Below the pieces are notes generated by a model. It saw only the letters and a program-made list of their open reading frames with translations, was not told where the DNA came from and did not search any database. Below, piece by piece: positions 1 through 8,899 of a stretch of 64,000 nucleotides of DNA. This DNA is from UBA11090 sp035560555 (lineage in GTDB: Bacteria; Spirochaetota; Spirochaetia; Treponematales; Rectinemataceae): NCBI GenBank assembly GCA_035560555.1, contig DATMZF010000013.1, positions 1 through 64,000 on the forward strand, given 5' to 3'. The position numbers and the translations under genes are program-made. The stretch's first letter is position 1; each line of letters opens with the position of its first letter.

Positions 1-105
1 ATGATAAGTAATCCTGTAATTAATAGATACGTTGAATCCTTCTCTCGGTACATCGCGGAATGGCGGCCAAGCGAGGACCGGCTCATCGGGCCTAATGCCA
101 CCGCC

Positions 106-1086
106 TTATCGCGCGCGAATGGCCGCGATCATCGACTCGTAGATGGAAAATGAAAAAGGTCGACCACGATAATCGGAGAGGCAAGAAATATCTCCCTCGC
201 CATAGTGGGCACTCCAGTCATCGGTGGATCCGAGGCCGTCTGTGACGCTGGAACCAACGGCCGCCATGGAGCTATCGGGGCCGCCGGAAGAAATCGCCGC
301 GATCAGGCCCTTCTCGACGCGGACGGCAAAGCCCTCCCCCGGACCTGTCAGCCGAACCGAAAAAGGGGCCGTCGACGAATAGATCCATTCGAAGGATGAT
401 AGTTTCCGTTTTTCCTGTTCCTCTCGCGTCGGATCGACGACCGTGGCGGGCAGGCTTTGGGTTGGGGCTCCCGACAGGCGCTGGGAAAGCCCGTCGATGA
501 GGGAATCCATTGCTACCGCGGGATTCAAGGCGGAAAGGTTGATCGGCGAGGCGGAAACCGATCGCAGCGACAAATCGTCGAAGGTCGCGATACCACCCAG
601 GCTCGCGTGGAGGCGGTCCATGTCGGCGTTGACGAGGAGCGTTCCGTGGTGAAGCACGTTCCGGATGCCGAAGCGCCTCGCGGTACCGGAAAGCTTCCTG
701 CCTTCGTGAGGTGACGCGGTGCCGCAGTAGAGGCCGCCGCGCGGCCCCGGCACCGCATCGACTCCCTGCGCGGAAATCGCGGCGGCCACCATTGCCAGCT
801 CAGCGTCCTGCGAATGCAGGGCGCGCGGCACGATCAGCGCCCAGTTCAGGTTGCCCTCGTCATGATACACGGCGCCGCCTCCCGAACAGCGCCTGAACAG
901 GGGAAGCCCTGTGCCGGGGGCGGCTTCGCGCCAGGGATTCTGGTTGCGCCCGATGACGACGGAAGGACCATTTATATAGAAAAGAAGCGCGGCTTCCCTA
1001 CCTTCCCAGGTTTCGAGGATGAGGTTCTCGATGGCCATATGGTCGAGAGGACACAGCCCACCGAGCATATATGACACGATTCGCAT
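106..1086 (-). CDS. lplA: lipoate-protein ligase A family protein
   Basis: Probable cytoplasmic ligase that attaches lipoate (or a related acid) to a lysine of an acceptor protein through an acyl-adenylate. The 326-residue protein shows the LplA/BPL catalytic fold: RRCSGGGAVYH at about residues 65-75, the lipoate-binding lysine in GRKLSGTA (about 129-136) and HHGTLL at about 146. It lies 49 bp or more downstream of porB on the same strand and may be read from the por transcript. An in-frame ATG at 1155 would add 23 residues. I prefer ATG 1086 because the extension is unlike the family and contains a TATACT box that could be a local promoter. The acceptor protein (for example a glycine cleavage H protein) is not in the window. 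Confidence 0.85.
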   Translation of the reverse strand: MRIVSYMLGGLCPLDHMAIENLILETWEGREAALLFYINGPSVVIGRNQNPWREAAPGTGLPLFRRCSGGGAVYHDEGNLNWALIVPRALHSQDAELAMVAAAISAQGVDAVPGPRGGLYCGTASPHEGRKLSGTARRFGIRNVLHHGTLLVNADMDRLHASLGGIATFDDLSLRSVSASPINLSALNPAVAMDSLIDGLSQRLSGAPTQSLPATVVDPTREEQEKRKLSSFEWIYSSTAPFSVRLTGPGEGFAVRVEKGLIAAISSGGPDSSMAAVGSSVTDGLGSTDDWSAHYGEGDISCLSDYRGRPFSFSIYESMIAAIRAR

Positions 1087-1204
1087 AATTACACGAGTAT
1101 AGACGATATGGTCGGGATTGCCAGCCTGCGGCGCTTTCCTAAAACCGTAATCCATTAAAAAACCGACCTGGCGCGAAGGGCTTCACGGGAAAAATGGGTC
1201 CGAA

Positions 1205-2089
1205 CTAATACTCCTCCGTCGCCCTTCGGGCCAGGCGTTTGTATTCCGCGTCCAGTCGTTCCTGGATGATGCCGATATCCCCATCGGAGAGGTGGCGGAA
1301 ACGGCTCTGCGAACGCAGGTAATCCTTGACGGGCTTATCCCCCGCCTGGTTGATGGTGTATTTTAGCCCGTCTTCGACCTCGTAGAGGGGAAAGGCTTTG
1401 GATTGGACGGCCATACGCGCTGCTTTTATGGAGTTTTCAGGCGCCATGCCCCAGCCCGTCGGGCAGGTGGAGAAGATGTGGATAAAACGCAGCCCGCTCC
1501 TGATGGACATCGCCTTTTTCATCTTCCGCTCGAGATCCTCGGGGTAGGCTATGCTCGCCGTGGCGGCATAGGGTATCCGATGCGCGGCCATTATCTCGAC
1601 GATATTCTTCTTCTCGGTGCGTTTCCAGTTCGCCCCGGGCGTCGTCATCGTCCTGGCTCCCCAGGGGGTGGACGAACTCCGCTGAACGCCCGTGTTCATG
1701 TAGGCTTCGTTGTCGTAGCAGACATAGATGAAATCCTCGCCGCGCTCGGCGGCGGCGGATAGGGCCTGGAAGCCGATGTCAAAGGTGCCGCCGTCGCCGG
1801 CCCAACCGACGACGGTGGTTTCGGTATCGCCGCGGAGGTCGAGGGCCGCGCGGAGGCCGGATGCGGCGGCCGCCGTCGTCGCGAATCCCGTGTTAAAAAC
1901 CGGCACCTTGAGGGAAGATTGGGGATAGTTGCCGCTTATGATCGCCCAGCAGGAGGCGGGAATGACCAGCATCGTTTTTTCGCCCAAGGCGCGCAGGGCT
2001 AATTTCATGGCGACGACGCCGCCGCAACCGGGACAGCCGACATGGCCGGAATTCAAATATTCAATGCCGGAATAGAGTTCGGTTTTCAT
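1205..2089 (-). CDS. porB: 2-oxoacid:ferredoxin oxidoreductase, beta subunit (PorB-like)
   Basis: Thiamine-diphosphate-binding subunit of a pyruvate or other 2-oxoacid:ferredoxin oxidoreductase, which oxidatively decarboxylates the oxoacid to acyl-CoA and reduces ferredoxin. The 294-residue protein has CPGCG at residues 19-23 (cluster cysteines of PorB) and the TPP/Mg motif GDGG at 98-101, followed about 30 residues later by the asparagine in YDNEAYMNTG. Its ATG overlaps the porA stop as ATGA, so translation is coupled. It is the last por subunit in the order gamma, fusion, alpha, beta. Pyruvate is the likeliest substrate, but branched-chain oxoacids cannot be excluded from sequence alone. 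Confidence 0.93.
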   Translation of the reverse strand: MKTELYSGIEYLNSGHVGCPGCGGVVAMKLALRALGEKTMLVIPASCWAIISGNYPQSSLKVPVFNTGFATTAAAASGLRAALDLRGDTETTVVGWAGDGGTFDIGFQALSAAAERGEDFIYVCYDNEAYMNTGVQRSSSTPWGARTMTTPGANWKRTEKKNIVEIMAAHRIPYAATASIAYPEDLERKMKKAMSIRSGLRFIHIFSTCPTGWGMAPENSIKAARMAVQSKAFPLYEVEDGLKYTINQAGDKPVKDYLRSQSRFRHLSDGDIGIIQERLDAEYKRLARRATEEY

Positions 2090-3258
2090 GATTTCAGCAT
2101 CTCCTCGTTGAGTCCGAGCCAGAGGCTTTCGGAGGCCGGCTCTTCCCTGTCCCGCGTCATCGCGTACATGGTCCTGACTATGTCGACCGTGACGTCTCGG
2201 CCGCCCATTCCCGTTATGTAGCTGTAGAGTCTGGGAGGCCTGGGGCTGGAACCGTAGAGAGCGGCCTTCAATTCCTGGGCGAAGATGCCGCCCGCCCCGA
2301 AGGAACAGTTCCTGTCGAGGACGGCGACTTTTTTCGCTCCGGCGAGACCTTTTCTGAAGGCATCCACGGGGAAGGGACGGAACATCCTGATCCGTAGGAG
2401 GCCCACTCTCTCGCCTTCGGCGCGCAGGCTGTCGATGGCGACGCGCGCGGTGCCGGCGGCGGTCCCCGCCATGACGAGGATGGTATCCGCGTCCTCGCAG
2501 CGATATTCCTCCGCGAGGCCGTAGCGGCGCCCGAACCGCTCGTGGAATTCATCCTCTACTTTTTCGTAGACTTCGGGCGCCGCCTCCATGGCCATCTGAA
2601 TGCTCCGGCGCATTTCCATGTACACATTGGGCGGGGCCACCGTATTCAGCGTGCAAGCGTTCCCCGTGTCCATGAGGAACTTAGGCTCGTAGGGGGGAAG
2701 GAACTCGTCCACTTCCTCCTGGCTGGGAACATCGACTGGTTCGTAAGTGTGGGAAAGGAAGAAGGCGTCAAGCACCACCATGACGGGAAGGTTCACGATC
2801 TCCGCCAATCTATAGGCGAGAATGGTCGTATCCAGGGCTTCCTGGCCGTCGGCGCAGTAGAGCTGGAGCCAGCCGGTATCGCGTTGCGCGAGACTGTCGG
2901 TCTGGTCCATCCAGAGGTTCCATCCGGGACCGAGGGCGCGGTTCACTTCCGCCATGACGATAGGAAGACGGGCCGCCGAAGCCCAGTGCAACATTTCGTG
3001 CATGAGGGCGAGGCCGTGGGAGGAACTGGCCGTAAAGGACCGGACGCCTCCCGACTGGGCGCCGATCACCGAGGCCATCGCGGAATGTTCGCTCTCCACG
3101 CATATGAATTTGCCGTCCAGACTCCCGTCCGAGCAGAACTTGGCGAGTTCTTCGACGATATGCGTCTGGGGCGTGATAGGATAGGCGGAAACGACCTTGA
3201 CCCTGGCCAGCCGCGCGGCTTCGGCGACGGCCTGGCTGCCTTCAAGCACTTCTCTCAT
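2086..3258 (-). CDS. porA: 2-oxoacid:ferredoxin oxidoreductase, alpha subunit (PorA-like)
   Basis: Alpha subunit (about 390 residues) of the 2-oxoacid:ferredoxin oxidoreductase, providing the pyrimidine-binding half of the thiamine-diphosphate site and the CoA domain. It has SAYPITPQT near residue 25, the conserved ESEHSAM near 55, and a C-terminal domain with LDRNCSFGAGG. The start is ATG 3258, which overlaps the upstream stop as ATGA. A longer reading to 3309 would run inside the upstream gene and is not needed. The four-gene set means pyruvate-type oxidation by ferredoxin rather than by a pyruvate dehydrogenase complex, which points to anaerobic metabolism. Confidence 0.93.
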   Translation of the reverse strand: MREVLEGSQAVAEAARLARVKVVSAYPITPQTHIVEELAKFCSDGSLDGKFICVESEHSAMASVIGAQSGGVRSFTASSSHGLALMHEMLHWASAARLPIVMAEVNRALGPGWNLWMDQTDSLAQRDTGWLQLYCADGQEALDTTILAYRLAEIVNLPVMVVLDAFFLSHTYEPVDVPSQEEVDEFLPPYEPKFLMDTGNACTLNTVAPPNVYMEMRRSIQMAMEAAPEVYEKVEDEFHERFGRRYGLAEEYRCEDADTILVMAGTAAGTARVAIDSLRAEGERVGLLRIRMFRPFPVDAFRKGLAGAKKVAVLDRNCSFGAGGIFAQELKAALYGSSPRPPRLYSYITGMGGRDVTVDIVRTMYAMTRDREEPASESLWLGLNEEMLKS

Positions 3259-5051
3259 GGTTGCTGCTCCTCGATGCTCATGGCGCAGCGTGGGCATTCC
3301 GTCACGCATACGCCGCAGCCTTTGCAGTAGTCCGCGTTCACTTCGCGGTCCACCCCGGCTTCCGTCTGCCAGTCACCGGCTTTTGCCGCGCGGGCAGCCA
3401 CTACGGCCGCCTCGGGGCAGTAGGTCCGGCAATTGTCGCAGTCGTTGCAGATGCCGCAGTTGAAGCAGCGCTCGGCCTGCTCGATCGCCACTGTCTCGTT
3501 CAGACAGGATTCGATTTCCGCGAAGGACCGGATGGAATCGGCCGACGGAACCGAAGCCCCACGCCTTTGTTCCGATAGGGAGAAATAATCGGCGTTGATG
3601 TCCTCGAACCGGACGACCTTTTTTGCCCTCTCGCCCCTCTCTCCGCCGAGATACGTCTCCATGGAAAGGGAGGTTCCGTCGCCCAGCCCGCAGCGGGCGA
3701 TCTCCGCCTCGACCGAAGCTAGCCCTTTCGAGAAGAAAACGTCGAGCGCGATGGCCGCCTGTTTTCCCGAAGCGATGGCGTCTGCCACGCTCTCGTCCTC
3801 GTTGATGGGATCACCGCCGTAGAGGAGGGGAATCCCGGCGGGGGATTCCCACAGGGCCGCGCTGTGGCTCAATCGAAGGACTTCCGGGTTTTCGGGAGGA
3901 AGGATCCATGGTTCGGCGGGATAAGCGCCGATAGCCGAGTATATGGCGTCGGCCGCGATGAGTTCGGTCTGCCCGACGAGGGGAGAGACGCGCATTCTGC
4001 CGTCCGCGCCGATCCCTTCCGGCCGCATCTTCTGAACGTTCAGCTCGATGCCATTGCCTTTTCGGGCTATCGACAGCGGGGCGCGCAACTCCACGATTCG
4101 CGCGCCTTCTTCGACGGCGCGCGCGACCTCCCGGCCGAAGGCTGGCATGTCTTCCCGTCGCCGTCTGTAAACGATGATCGGCGCGATCCCGGCGCGAAGA
4201 AGGGATCGCGAGACGTCGATGGCGCCGTTGCCGCCGCCTATGACGAGGGCGGCGCGAACCTGGTCGGCGGATCCGGCCATCTTTTTATCCTCGTTCTTGC
4301 TTCCTCTGAGGAAGTCGAGGCCGTCGATCGCGAGTTCTTCCCCGGGGACGCCCAGGCCAAGCGATCTTCCATGGCCGCAGCCCAGGAAGACGGCATCGAA
4401 ACGCCTTTTAGCCGTCGCGATGAAGTCTGGATCGATGGCCGTGGAACAATGCACGGCGACACCGAGGCCTTCGATCCTCCGGATCTCGCGGTCAAGGACC
4501 GCGTTCGGAAGTCTGTAGGAGGGGATGCCGCCGCGCAAGATGCCGCCCGGCGCGCGGTCCGCCTCAAAAATCTCGCATTCATAGCCCAGTCTCGCCAGGA
4601 AATACGCGGCGGAGAGCCCGGCCGGACCGGAGCCGGCGATCGCGACGCGTCTGCCTTTGGACGGCGCGACAGTCGTACTTTCTTGAACCGATTCCGCGCG
4701 CGCCCTGTCGTCGAGGAAGCGTTCGAGCGCGTTGATAGAGACGGCCTCGTCGAATTCCCCCCGGTTGCAGGCTTCCTCGCAAGGGTGGAAGCAGACGCGC
4801 CCGCAGGTTCCGGGTAAAGGGTTTTCGGCGAGTATAGTCCGCCACGCGGCTTCGTAGCGCCCGCGCGACGTCAACATTTCTATGCGAGGAATATCCTGAC
4901 CGCAGGGACAACGGACCGAACAGGGCGCCGTCTTTTCCTGATAGCGCGGGCGCATGTCGCTCCAGGAGCCCGTTCTGTTGGCCGACGTGGAGGCGCTGGA
5001 CATGGGGATCAGGAGGGAAATGCGCATGGCGGTGAATGGTTCGTATTTCAC
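3255..5051 (-). CDS. GltD-like FAD/NAD(P) oxidoreductase fused to a 2[4Fe-4S] ferredoxin (Por delta-like)
   Basis: A 598-residue flavo-iron-sulfur protein. The N-terminus carries the GltD-type cysteine region (CSVRCPCGQDIP near 44, then CGRVCFHPCEEACNR), followed by an FAD dinucleotide motif GSGPAGLSAAYF near 140 and an NAD(P) motif VIGGGNGAIDVS near 268. The last 75 residues hold ferredoxin cysteines (CFNCGICNDCDNC and CKGCGVCVTECP), which replace a separate PorD. It sits between the gamma and alpha subunits with GTGA/ATGA overlaps on both sides; the GTG start at 5051 is coupled to the porG stop. By position it should pass electrons from the oxidoreductase, perhaps directly to or from NAD(P)H. 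That route is inference. Confidence 0.85.
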   Translation of the reverse strand: MKYEPFTAMRISLLIPMSSASTSANRTGSWSDMRPRYQEKTAPCSVRCPCGQDIPRIEMLTSRGRYEAAWRTILAENPLPGTCGRVCFHPCEEACNRGEFDEAVSINALERFLDDRARAESVQESTTVAPSKGRRVAIAGSGPAGLSAAYFLARLGYECEIFEADRAPGGILRGGIPSYRLPNAVLDREIRRIEGLGVAVHCSTAIDPDFIATAKRRFDAVFLGCGHGRSLGLGVPGEELAIDGLDFLRGSKNEDKKMAGSADQVRAALVIGGGNGAIDVSRSLLRAGIAPIIVYRRRREDMPAFGREVARAVEEGARIVELRAPLSIARKGNGIELNVQKMRPEGIGADGRMRVSPLVGQTELIAADAIYSAIGAYPAEPWILPPENPEVLRLSHSAALWESPAGIPLLYGGDPINEDESVADAIASGKQAAIALDVFFSKGLASVEAEIARCGLGDGTSLSMETYLGGERGERAKKVVRFEDINADYFSLSEQRRGASVPSADSIRSFAEIESCLNETVAIEQAERCFNCGICNDCDNCRTYCPEAAVVAARAAKAGDWQTEAGVDREVNADYCKGCGVCVTECPRCAMSIEEQQP

Positions 5052-5653
5052 GACGCTGCCTCCGCCGATGCCGCCGATTTAAGAAAAGCGCCGTCGATCA
5101 GCCCGAATTTCGAGACCTCGGCGTACGCCGCCCTGGCCGCGGCCACGTTCTCCGCTATTTTTGCCGGCATTTCATGTTCGATCGCGGCGGCCACCGTTTC
5201 AAGAGGTGGCGTTCCGAACAGTTGGGCAAAGGCGCCCATCATCGCCGTATTGGTGATAGGCTGGGTCTTTCCGCCGAGGCCATGCTCGAGCGCGATGCGC
5301 GAAGCGTCGACACAGGCAAGCTTGAAGCCTTCGAACCGCTCCAGTCCCTCGGGAAGGCCGGGCGAATTGAGGAGGATCCACCCGCCTTTTTTCAGGCCTT
5401 TCGTCACGTCGACGAGCTGCAGAAGCCGCGAATCCTGAACAACGACATGGTCGGGTTCGTACAGGTTGCTCCGAATGTAGATCTTGGATGTGTCGAGGCG
5501 CAGGTAGGCTTCGACAGGGGCGCCCCTGCGTTCCGAGCCGAAGACGGGGAAGGTCTGCACCCAGAAACCCGCCTGAAAAAAGGCTTTCGCCAGCGCGATG
5601 GAAGCGAGCACCGTGCCCTGCCCTCCTCTTCCGTGAAATCTGATTTCCTGCAT
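5048..5653 (-). CDS. porG: 2-oxoacid:ferredoxin oxidoreductase, gamma subunit (PorG-like)
   Basis: Gamma subunit (201 residues) of the 2-oxoacid:ferredoxin oxidoreductase. It begins with the family signature FHGRGGQGTV at residues 5-14 and continues with FPVFGSERRGAPVEAY, both typical of the PorG/CoA-binding domain. It is the first gene of the operon, preceded by GGCGGAG just upstream of the ATG and by a sigma-70-like promoter about 100 bp upstream. Its stop overlaps the GTG of the next gene. Gene order gamma-(GltD/delta)-alpha-beta is unusual only because of the inserted fusion gene. Confidence 0.92.
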   Translation of the reverse strand: MQEIRFHGRGGQGTVLASIALAKAFFQAGFWVQTFPVFGSERRGAPVEAYLRLDTSKIYIRSNLYEPDHVVVQDSRLLQLVDVTKGLKKGGWILLNSPGLPEGLERFEGFKLACVDASRIALEHGLGGKTQPITNTAMMGAFAQLFGTPPLETVAAAIEHEMPAKIAENVAAARAAYAEVSKFGLIDGAFLKSAASAEAAS

Positions 5654-5752
5654 TTCTCCGCCCTATCGAGACGATTTGAGTTTCTTATTTAGAAAGGAGC
5701 GATGGAGACAGAAGCGAAGGACCGTTTCGGCCCGCGCAACTCCATTTCAGAA

Positions 5753-5781
5753 ATTATAGCATCGCCTTTTAGGCTCCGCAA
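5753..5781 (-). promoter_or_regulatory. predicted sigma-70 promoter of the por operon
   Basis: On the minus strand TTGCGG (5781-5776), a 17-bp spacer and a perfect TATAAT (5758-5753) lie about 100 bp before porG. The -10 box is strong, the -35 box is weak. The rest of the 5654-5836 gap shows no other gene. Confidence 0.5.
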
Positions 5782-5836
5782 GATATTTCTATCCACATGG
5801 ACAGTTTTATGGCCTAAAGTCGGTTCGCCAGCGCCG

Positions 5837-6400
5837 TCACTCCGAGTATCCCCTATATCTCATATAGAAGAAGAGCGTGGCCGTCATGAGGGCGTGCCCG
5901 TAATCCTCGGCTCCGATCATGTCGATGGCATCGCGTTCGGGAACGAGGAGGACTTCGATCTCCTCATTTTCATCCAGGGCCTGCGTTCTATCGAGATAGC
6001 AGCCTTCGGCGATGAAGGCGTGAAAGGTATTCGTCATGAAGGCCGGATTGGGAGAAAGGTCGCCGAGGGGAAGAATCATCTCGGCGCGATAGCCAGTCTC
6101 CTCCAGAAGCTCCCTGGCCACGGCCCTGCCGGGATCCTCGCCCGGATCTATCGCGCCGCCGGGGAATTCCACGGAAACTCTGCCCGTCCCATGACGGAAC
6201 TGCCTGATCATCACGAAGCTCCGTCCCTCCGGCGTATCCACGACGGGAATCACCCCTGCCCAATCGGGGGCGTTCACAAGATAGAAGGCGCCGCGCTTTT
6301 TGCAGTCGCATGTTTCCCGGTCGCTCTCCGACAGGTTGAAAATATGACAGTCGGCGATCAGCTTCGAGTCCACTTCTTTCCAGTCATTGGGCTTCTTCAC
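5837..6400 (-). CDS. Nudix hydrolase, ADP-ribose pyrophosphatase-like
   Basis: A 187-residue cytoplasmic Nudix protein. The Nudix box runs from GGAIDPGED through REL to EETGY at about residues 82-105 and fits GX5EX7REUXEEXGU completely, with the Mg-binding glutamates present. Upstream residues WAGVIPVVDTPEG and RQFRHG resemble ADP-ribose/nucleotide-sugar pyrophosphatases. The likely reaction is hydrolysis of a nucleoside diphosphate-X to NMP and phospho-X; the true substrate is unknown. It starts with GTG 6400 behind GGGGAG and is transcribed away from the sugar ABC operon at 6658. Confidence 0.88.
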   Translation of the reverse strand: MKKPNDWKEVDSKLIADCHIFNLSESDRETCDCKKRGAFYLVNAPDWAGVIPVVDTPEGRSFVMIRQFRHGTGRVSVEFPGGAIDPGEDPGRAVARELLEETGYRAEMILPLGDLSPNPAFMTNTFHAFIAEGCYLDRTQALDENEEIEVLLVPERDAIDMIGAEDYGHALMTATLFFYMRYRGYSE

Positions 6401-6534
6401 GCTTTTTCTCCCCTTGGATCGATCATATCGTTTTGCATGGACCGCGTGAAGCCGGGAATTGGCATCGGGAGCGAGGCAAGCGTTTCCCTATGCCGAAGGG
6501 AATCGTAAAACTGACACTATTAGTACCTTTCCTC

Positions 6535-6562
6535 TGGACTATTGAAATCATAATTGACACCT
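6535..6562 (+). promoter_or_regulatory. 28-bp element shared with the LacI promoter at 16492-16519; promoter of the ABC/lyase operon
   Basis: These 28 bases are identical to the minus strand at 16519-16492. The element ends with TTGACA (6554-6559). At 17 bp from it lies GAGCAT (6577-6582), a poor -10 box kept at the same spacing in the other copy. It probably carries the promoter and a regulator site of the operon beginning at 6658. Confidence 0.6.
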
Positions 6563-6657
6563 TCGGAAAGCCATGCGAGCATTTTGCATGGGTCAGTCGT
6601 TCTTTCAGGAACGCGAAGACGGCTTGCCTCGCGCAGATTTATCAAGGAGGTCCCGGC

Positions 6658-7911
6658 ATGAAAAAATTCATAGTGATGACCATGATGGTCGTCATGGTTA
6701 TCGCAGGCGCTTCAGCCCAATCCGGCGGGAAGGTGAAACTCAAGATGATCCTCTGGGACCTGAACCAGACCACCTACATGCAGCCGATGGTCGACGCGTA
6801 CATCGCCCAACATCCCAATGTTTCCATAGAGTACATCAATATCCCGGCCAATGATTACGGGCAAAAATTGGCTGTCATGCTCGCCGGCGGCGACGCCAGC
6901 GACATCATTTCGGTGAAGGATATTCCGATGTACGCCTCGATGGTGGCGAAGAAGCAGATAGAGCCGCTCAACGCCTACATCGCGCGCGACAAAGTCGATC
7001 TCGAGCAGTACAGCGGCGTGACGGATGAGATCTCCGTCGACAAATCCATCTACGCCCTCCCCTTCCGCAGCGACATTTGGATTCTCTATTACAATAAGGA
7101 TATCTTCGACAAGGCGAAGGTCCCCTACCCCACGAACGACATGACCTGGGATCAGTACGCGGCCCTCGCTCGCCAGGTGGCTTCAGGACAAGGCGTGGAC
7201 AGGGTCTATGGCTCGCATTACCACACATGGCGCTCGACCATCGAGCTTCCGACCGTCCAGGACGGCAAGCATTCCATAATCGCGACCGATTATTCCTACA
7301 TGAAACCATACTATGAAATGGTTCTTGGGATGCAGAAAGATAAAACGGTGATGGATTTCGCTTCCCTGAAAGTCGGCAACATGCACTACTCGGGCCTGTT
7401 CTACAACGAACAGATCGCCATGATGCCCATGGGTTCATGGTTTATCGGCACGCTGATCAGCAAGATCAAGGACGGCACCGCCGACATGAAGTGGGGCATC
7501 GCCCGTTATCCGCACCCGGCGGGAGTGCCCGCGGGCACGACAGCCGGAACCATCACATCGTTGTCGGTCAACGCCAAATCGGCGAACAAGGACACCGCGT
7601 GGGATTTCGTGCGGTTCTTCTGCGGTCCCGAAGGCGCCGATATTCTCGCCAAGCTGGGATCCTTGCCGGCCATCCGCAACCAGCAAGTGCTCGATTCCAT
7701 CAAGAAAATCGATGGATATCCGCAGGATAAAACAAGCGCCGAGGCGCTCGTCACAAAAACGGTCAGGCTGGAGTTGCCCATGCACGCCAAAGTGGCCGTC
7801 ATCGAGAAGATTCTCAACGAACAGCACGAGCTGATCATGACAGGATCCGTTTCCATAGATCAGGGGCTCGCCGATATGGGAAGACGCGTCAAAGAAGTCT
7901 TGGCCCAGTAA
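6658..7911 (+). CDS. ABC sugar importer, extracellular solute-binding protein (family 1)
   Basis: Periplasmic binding protein of 417 residues for a sugar or oligosaccharide ABC importer. It starts at ATG 6658 behind AAGGAGG, with a signal peptide (residues 1-21, hydrophobic core and ASAQ cleavage site). The mature part is the MalE/UgpB-type fold, for example WDLNQTTYMQPMVDAYIAQHPNV and a central AGGDASDIISVKD. Two permease genes follow; no ATPase is encoded in this operon, so a shared MsmK/UgpC-type ATPase elsewhere is likely. The neighbouring lyase, GH88 and DUF2264 genes suggest uronate-containing oligosaccharides as ligand. An upstream in-frame extension to 6433 is spurious. Confidence 0.9.
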   Translation: MKKFIVMTMMVVMVIAGASAQSGGKVKLKMILWDLNQTTYMQPMVDAYIAQHPNVSIEYINIPANDYGQKLAVMLAGGDASDIISVKDIPMYASMVAKKQIEPLNAYIARDKVDLEQYSGVTDEISVDKSIYALPFRSDIWILYYNKDIFDKAKVPYPTNDMTWDQYAALARQVASGQGVDRVYGSHYHTWRSTIELPTVQDGKHSIIATDYSYMKPYYEMVLGMQKDKTVMDFASLKVGNMHYSGLFYNEQIAMMPMGSWFIGTLISKIKDGTADMKWGIARYPHPAGVPAGTTAGTITSLSVNAKSANKDTAWDFVRFFCGPEGADILAKLGSLPAIRNQQVLDSIKKIDGYPQDKTSAEALVTKTVRLELPMHAKVAVIEKILNEQHELIMTGSVSIDQGLADMGRRVKEVLAQ

Positions 7912-7924
7912 TTTACCCCGCCAT

Positions 7925-7971
7925 CGCGGATCCGGGCTTTCCCTCGCCTGAGGAGTCGGTCCGGATCCGCG
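7925..7971 (+). other. intra-operon stem-loop between binding protein and permease genes
   Basis: CGCGGATCCGG (7925-7935) pairs perfectly with CCGGATCCGCG (7961-7971), loop 25 nt, no T-run. Such a stem after a binding-protein gene commonly protects the upstream mRNA and lets the binding protein be made in excess over the permeases. Confidence 0.5.
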
Positions 7972-8008
7972 TTTCCACGCGCCCGCAGTTCCAGAAAGGA
8001 GTACGACA

Positions 8009-8899
8009 ATGACCGCTTCCGCGCGAAGGACGCTCAAGAAGAATGCCGTAGCGTACTCCTTCATTCTTCCCAACTTTATGGGCTTCGCGGTCTTCACGCT
8101 CGCGCCGATGCTTTTCGCCATGGTCCTTTCGTTCATGTCCTGGGATGGGGCCAATCCCATAACCTTCGTCGGCCTGAAGAATTTCGAGAAGATGCTCCAC
8201 GACGAAACCTTCAGGATATCCACTTTCAACACGCTCTATTACGTGATAGGCACCGTCTTTCCGACGCTCGCCTTCTCTCTTCTTCTCGCCGTCCTGCTGA
8301 ATCGCGATTTCAAGGGGCGCAATTTTTTCCGAGCGGTCTTTTTCTTTCCCTACGTCGGCTCGCTGGTCGCCGTATCGGTCGTGTGGAACATGATGTTCCA
8401 TCCCTCGATGGGTCCCATCAACAACCTTCTCGGCGCCCTAGGGATGCGGAACCCGCCTGCGTGGTCGGCGTCGACGAAGTGGGCGATGCCCACCGTCATC
8501 ATGGCGAGCATCTGGAGAAACGCCGGCTACTACATGATCATCTATCTGGCCGCCCTCCAAGGCATTCCCCGCGAACTGTACGAAGCGGCTAAGATAGACG
8601 GCGCATCGTCCTGGCAGGCGTTCCGGAAAATCACCGTTCCGCTGCTCACGCCCGCCACCTTCTTCGTGACCATGATGCTGACCATCACCAGCTTCAAGGT
8701 ATTCGATCTCATCTACGTGATGACGGGAGGCGGACCCGGAAGGGCGACAAACGTCCTCGTCTTCACCATCTACGACAGCGCTTTCATCTCCTTCGAATAC
8801 GGCTATTCGAGCGCCATCGCCATGGTGCTTTTCGCGATAGTCCTCGCGATCACGCTCATGCAGTTCAGGATGGAAAAGAAATGGGTAAGTTACCTCTGA
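8009..8899 (+). CDS. ABC sugar importer permease (UgpA/MalF type)
   Basis: Inner-membrane permease of 296 residues with six predicted membrane segments, starting behind AAAGGAG. The cytoplasmic EAA loop is clear in the second half: ELYEAAKIDGASSWQAFRKI then PLLTPATFF, the contact for the ATPase. It forms a heterodimer with the next gene product and takes substrate from the binding protein encoded upstream. Its 3' end overlaps the next gene by 19 bp. Confidence 0.92.
   Translation: MTASARRTLKKNAVAYSFILPNFMGFAVFTLAPMLFAMVLSFMSWDGANPITFVGLKNFEKMLHDETFRISTFNTLYYVIGTVFPTLAFSLLLAVLLNRDFKGRNFFRAVFFFPYVGSLVAVSVVWNMMFHPSMGPINNLLGALGMRNPPAWSASTKWAMPTVIMASIWRNAGYYMIIYLAALQGIPRELYEAAKIDGASSWQAFRKITVPLLTPATFFVTMMLTITSFKVFDLIYVMTGGGPGRATNVLVFTIYDSAFISFEYGYSSAIAMVLFAIVLAITLMQFRMEKKWVSYL

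Noticed and set aside
1..105. Short open frames on both strands, including a forward frame from ATG 1 to about 152
   Set aside because: Too short and cut by the window edge; the forward frame overlaps lplA in antisense and nothing in it is recognisable.
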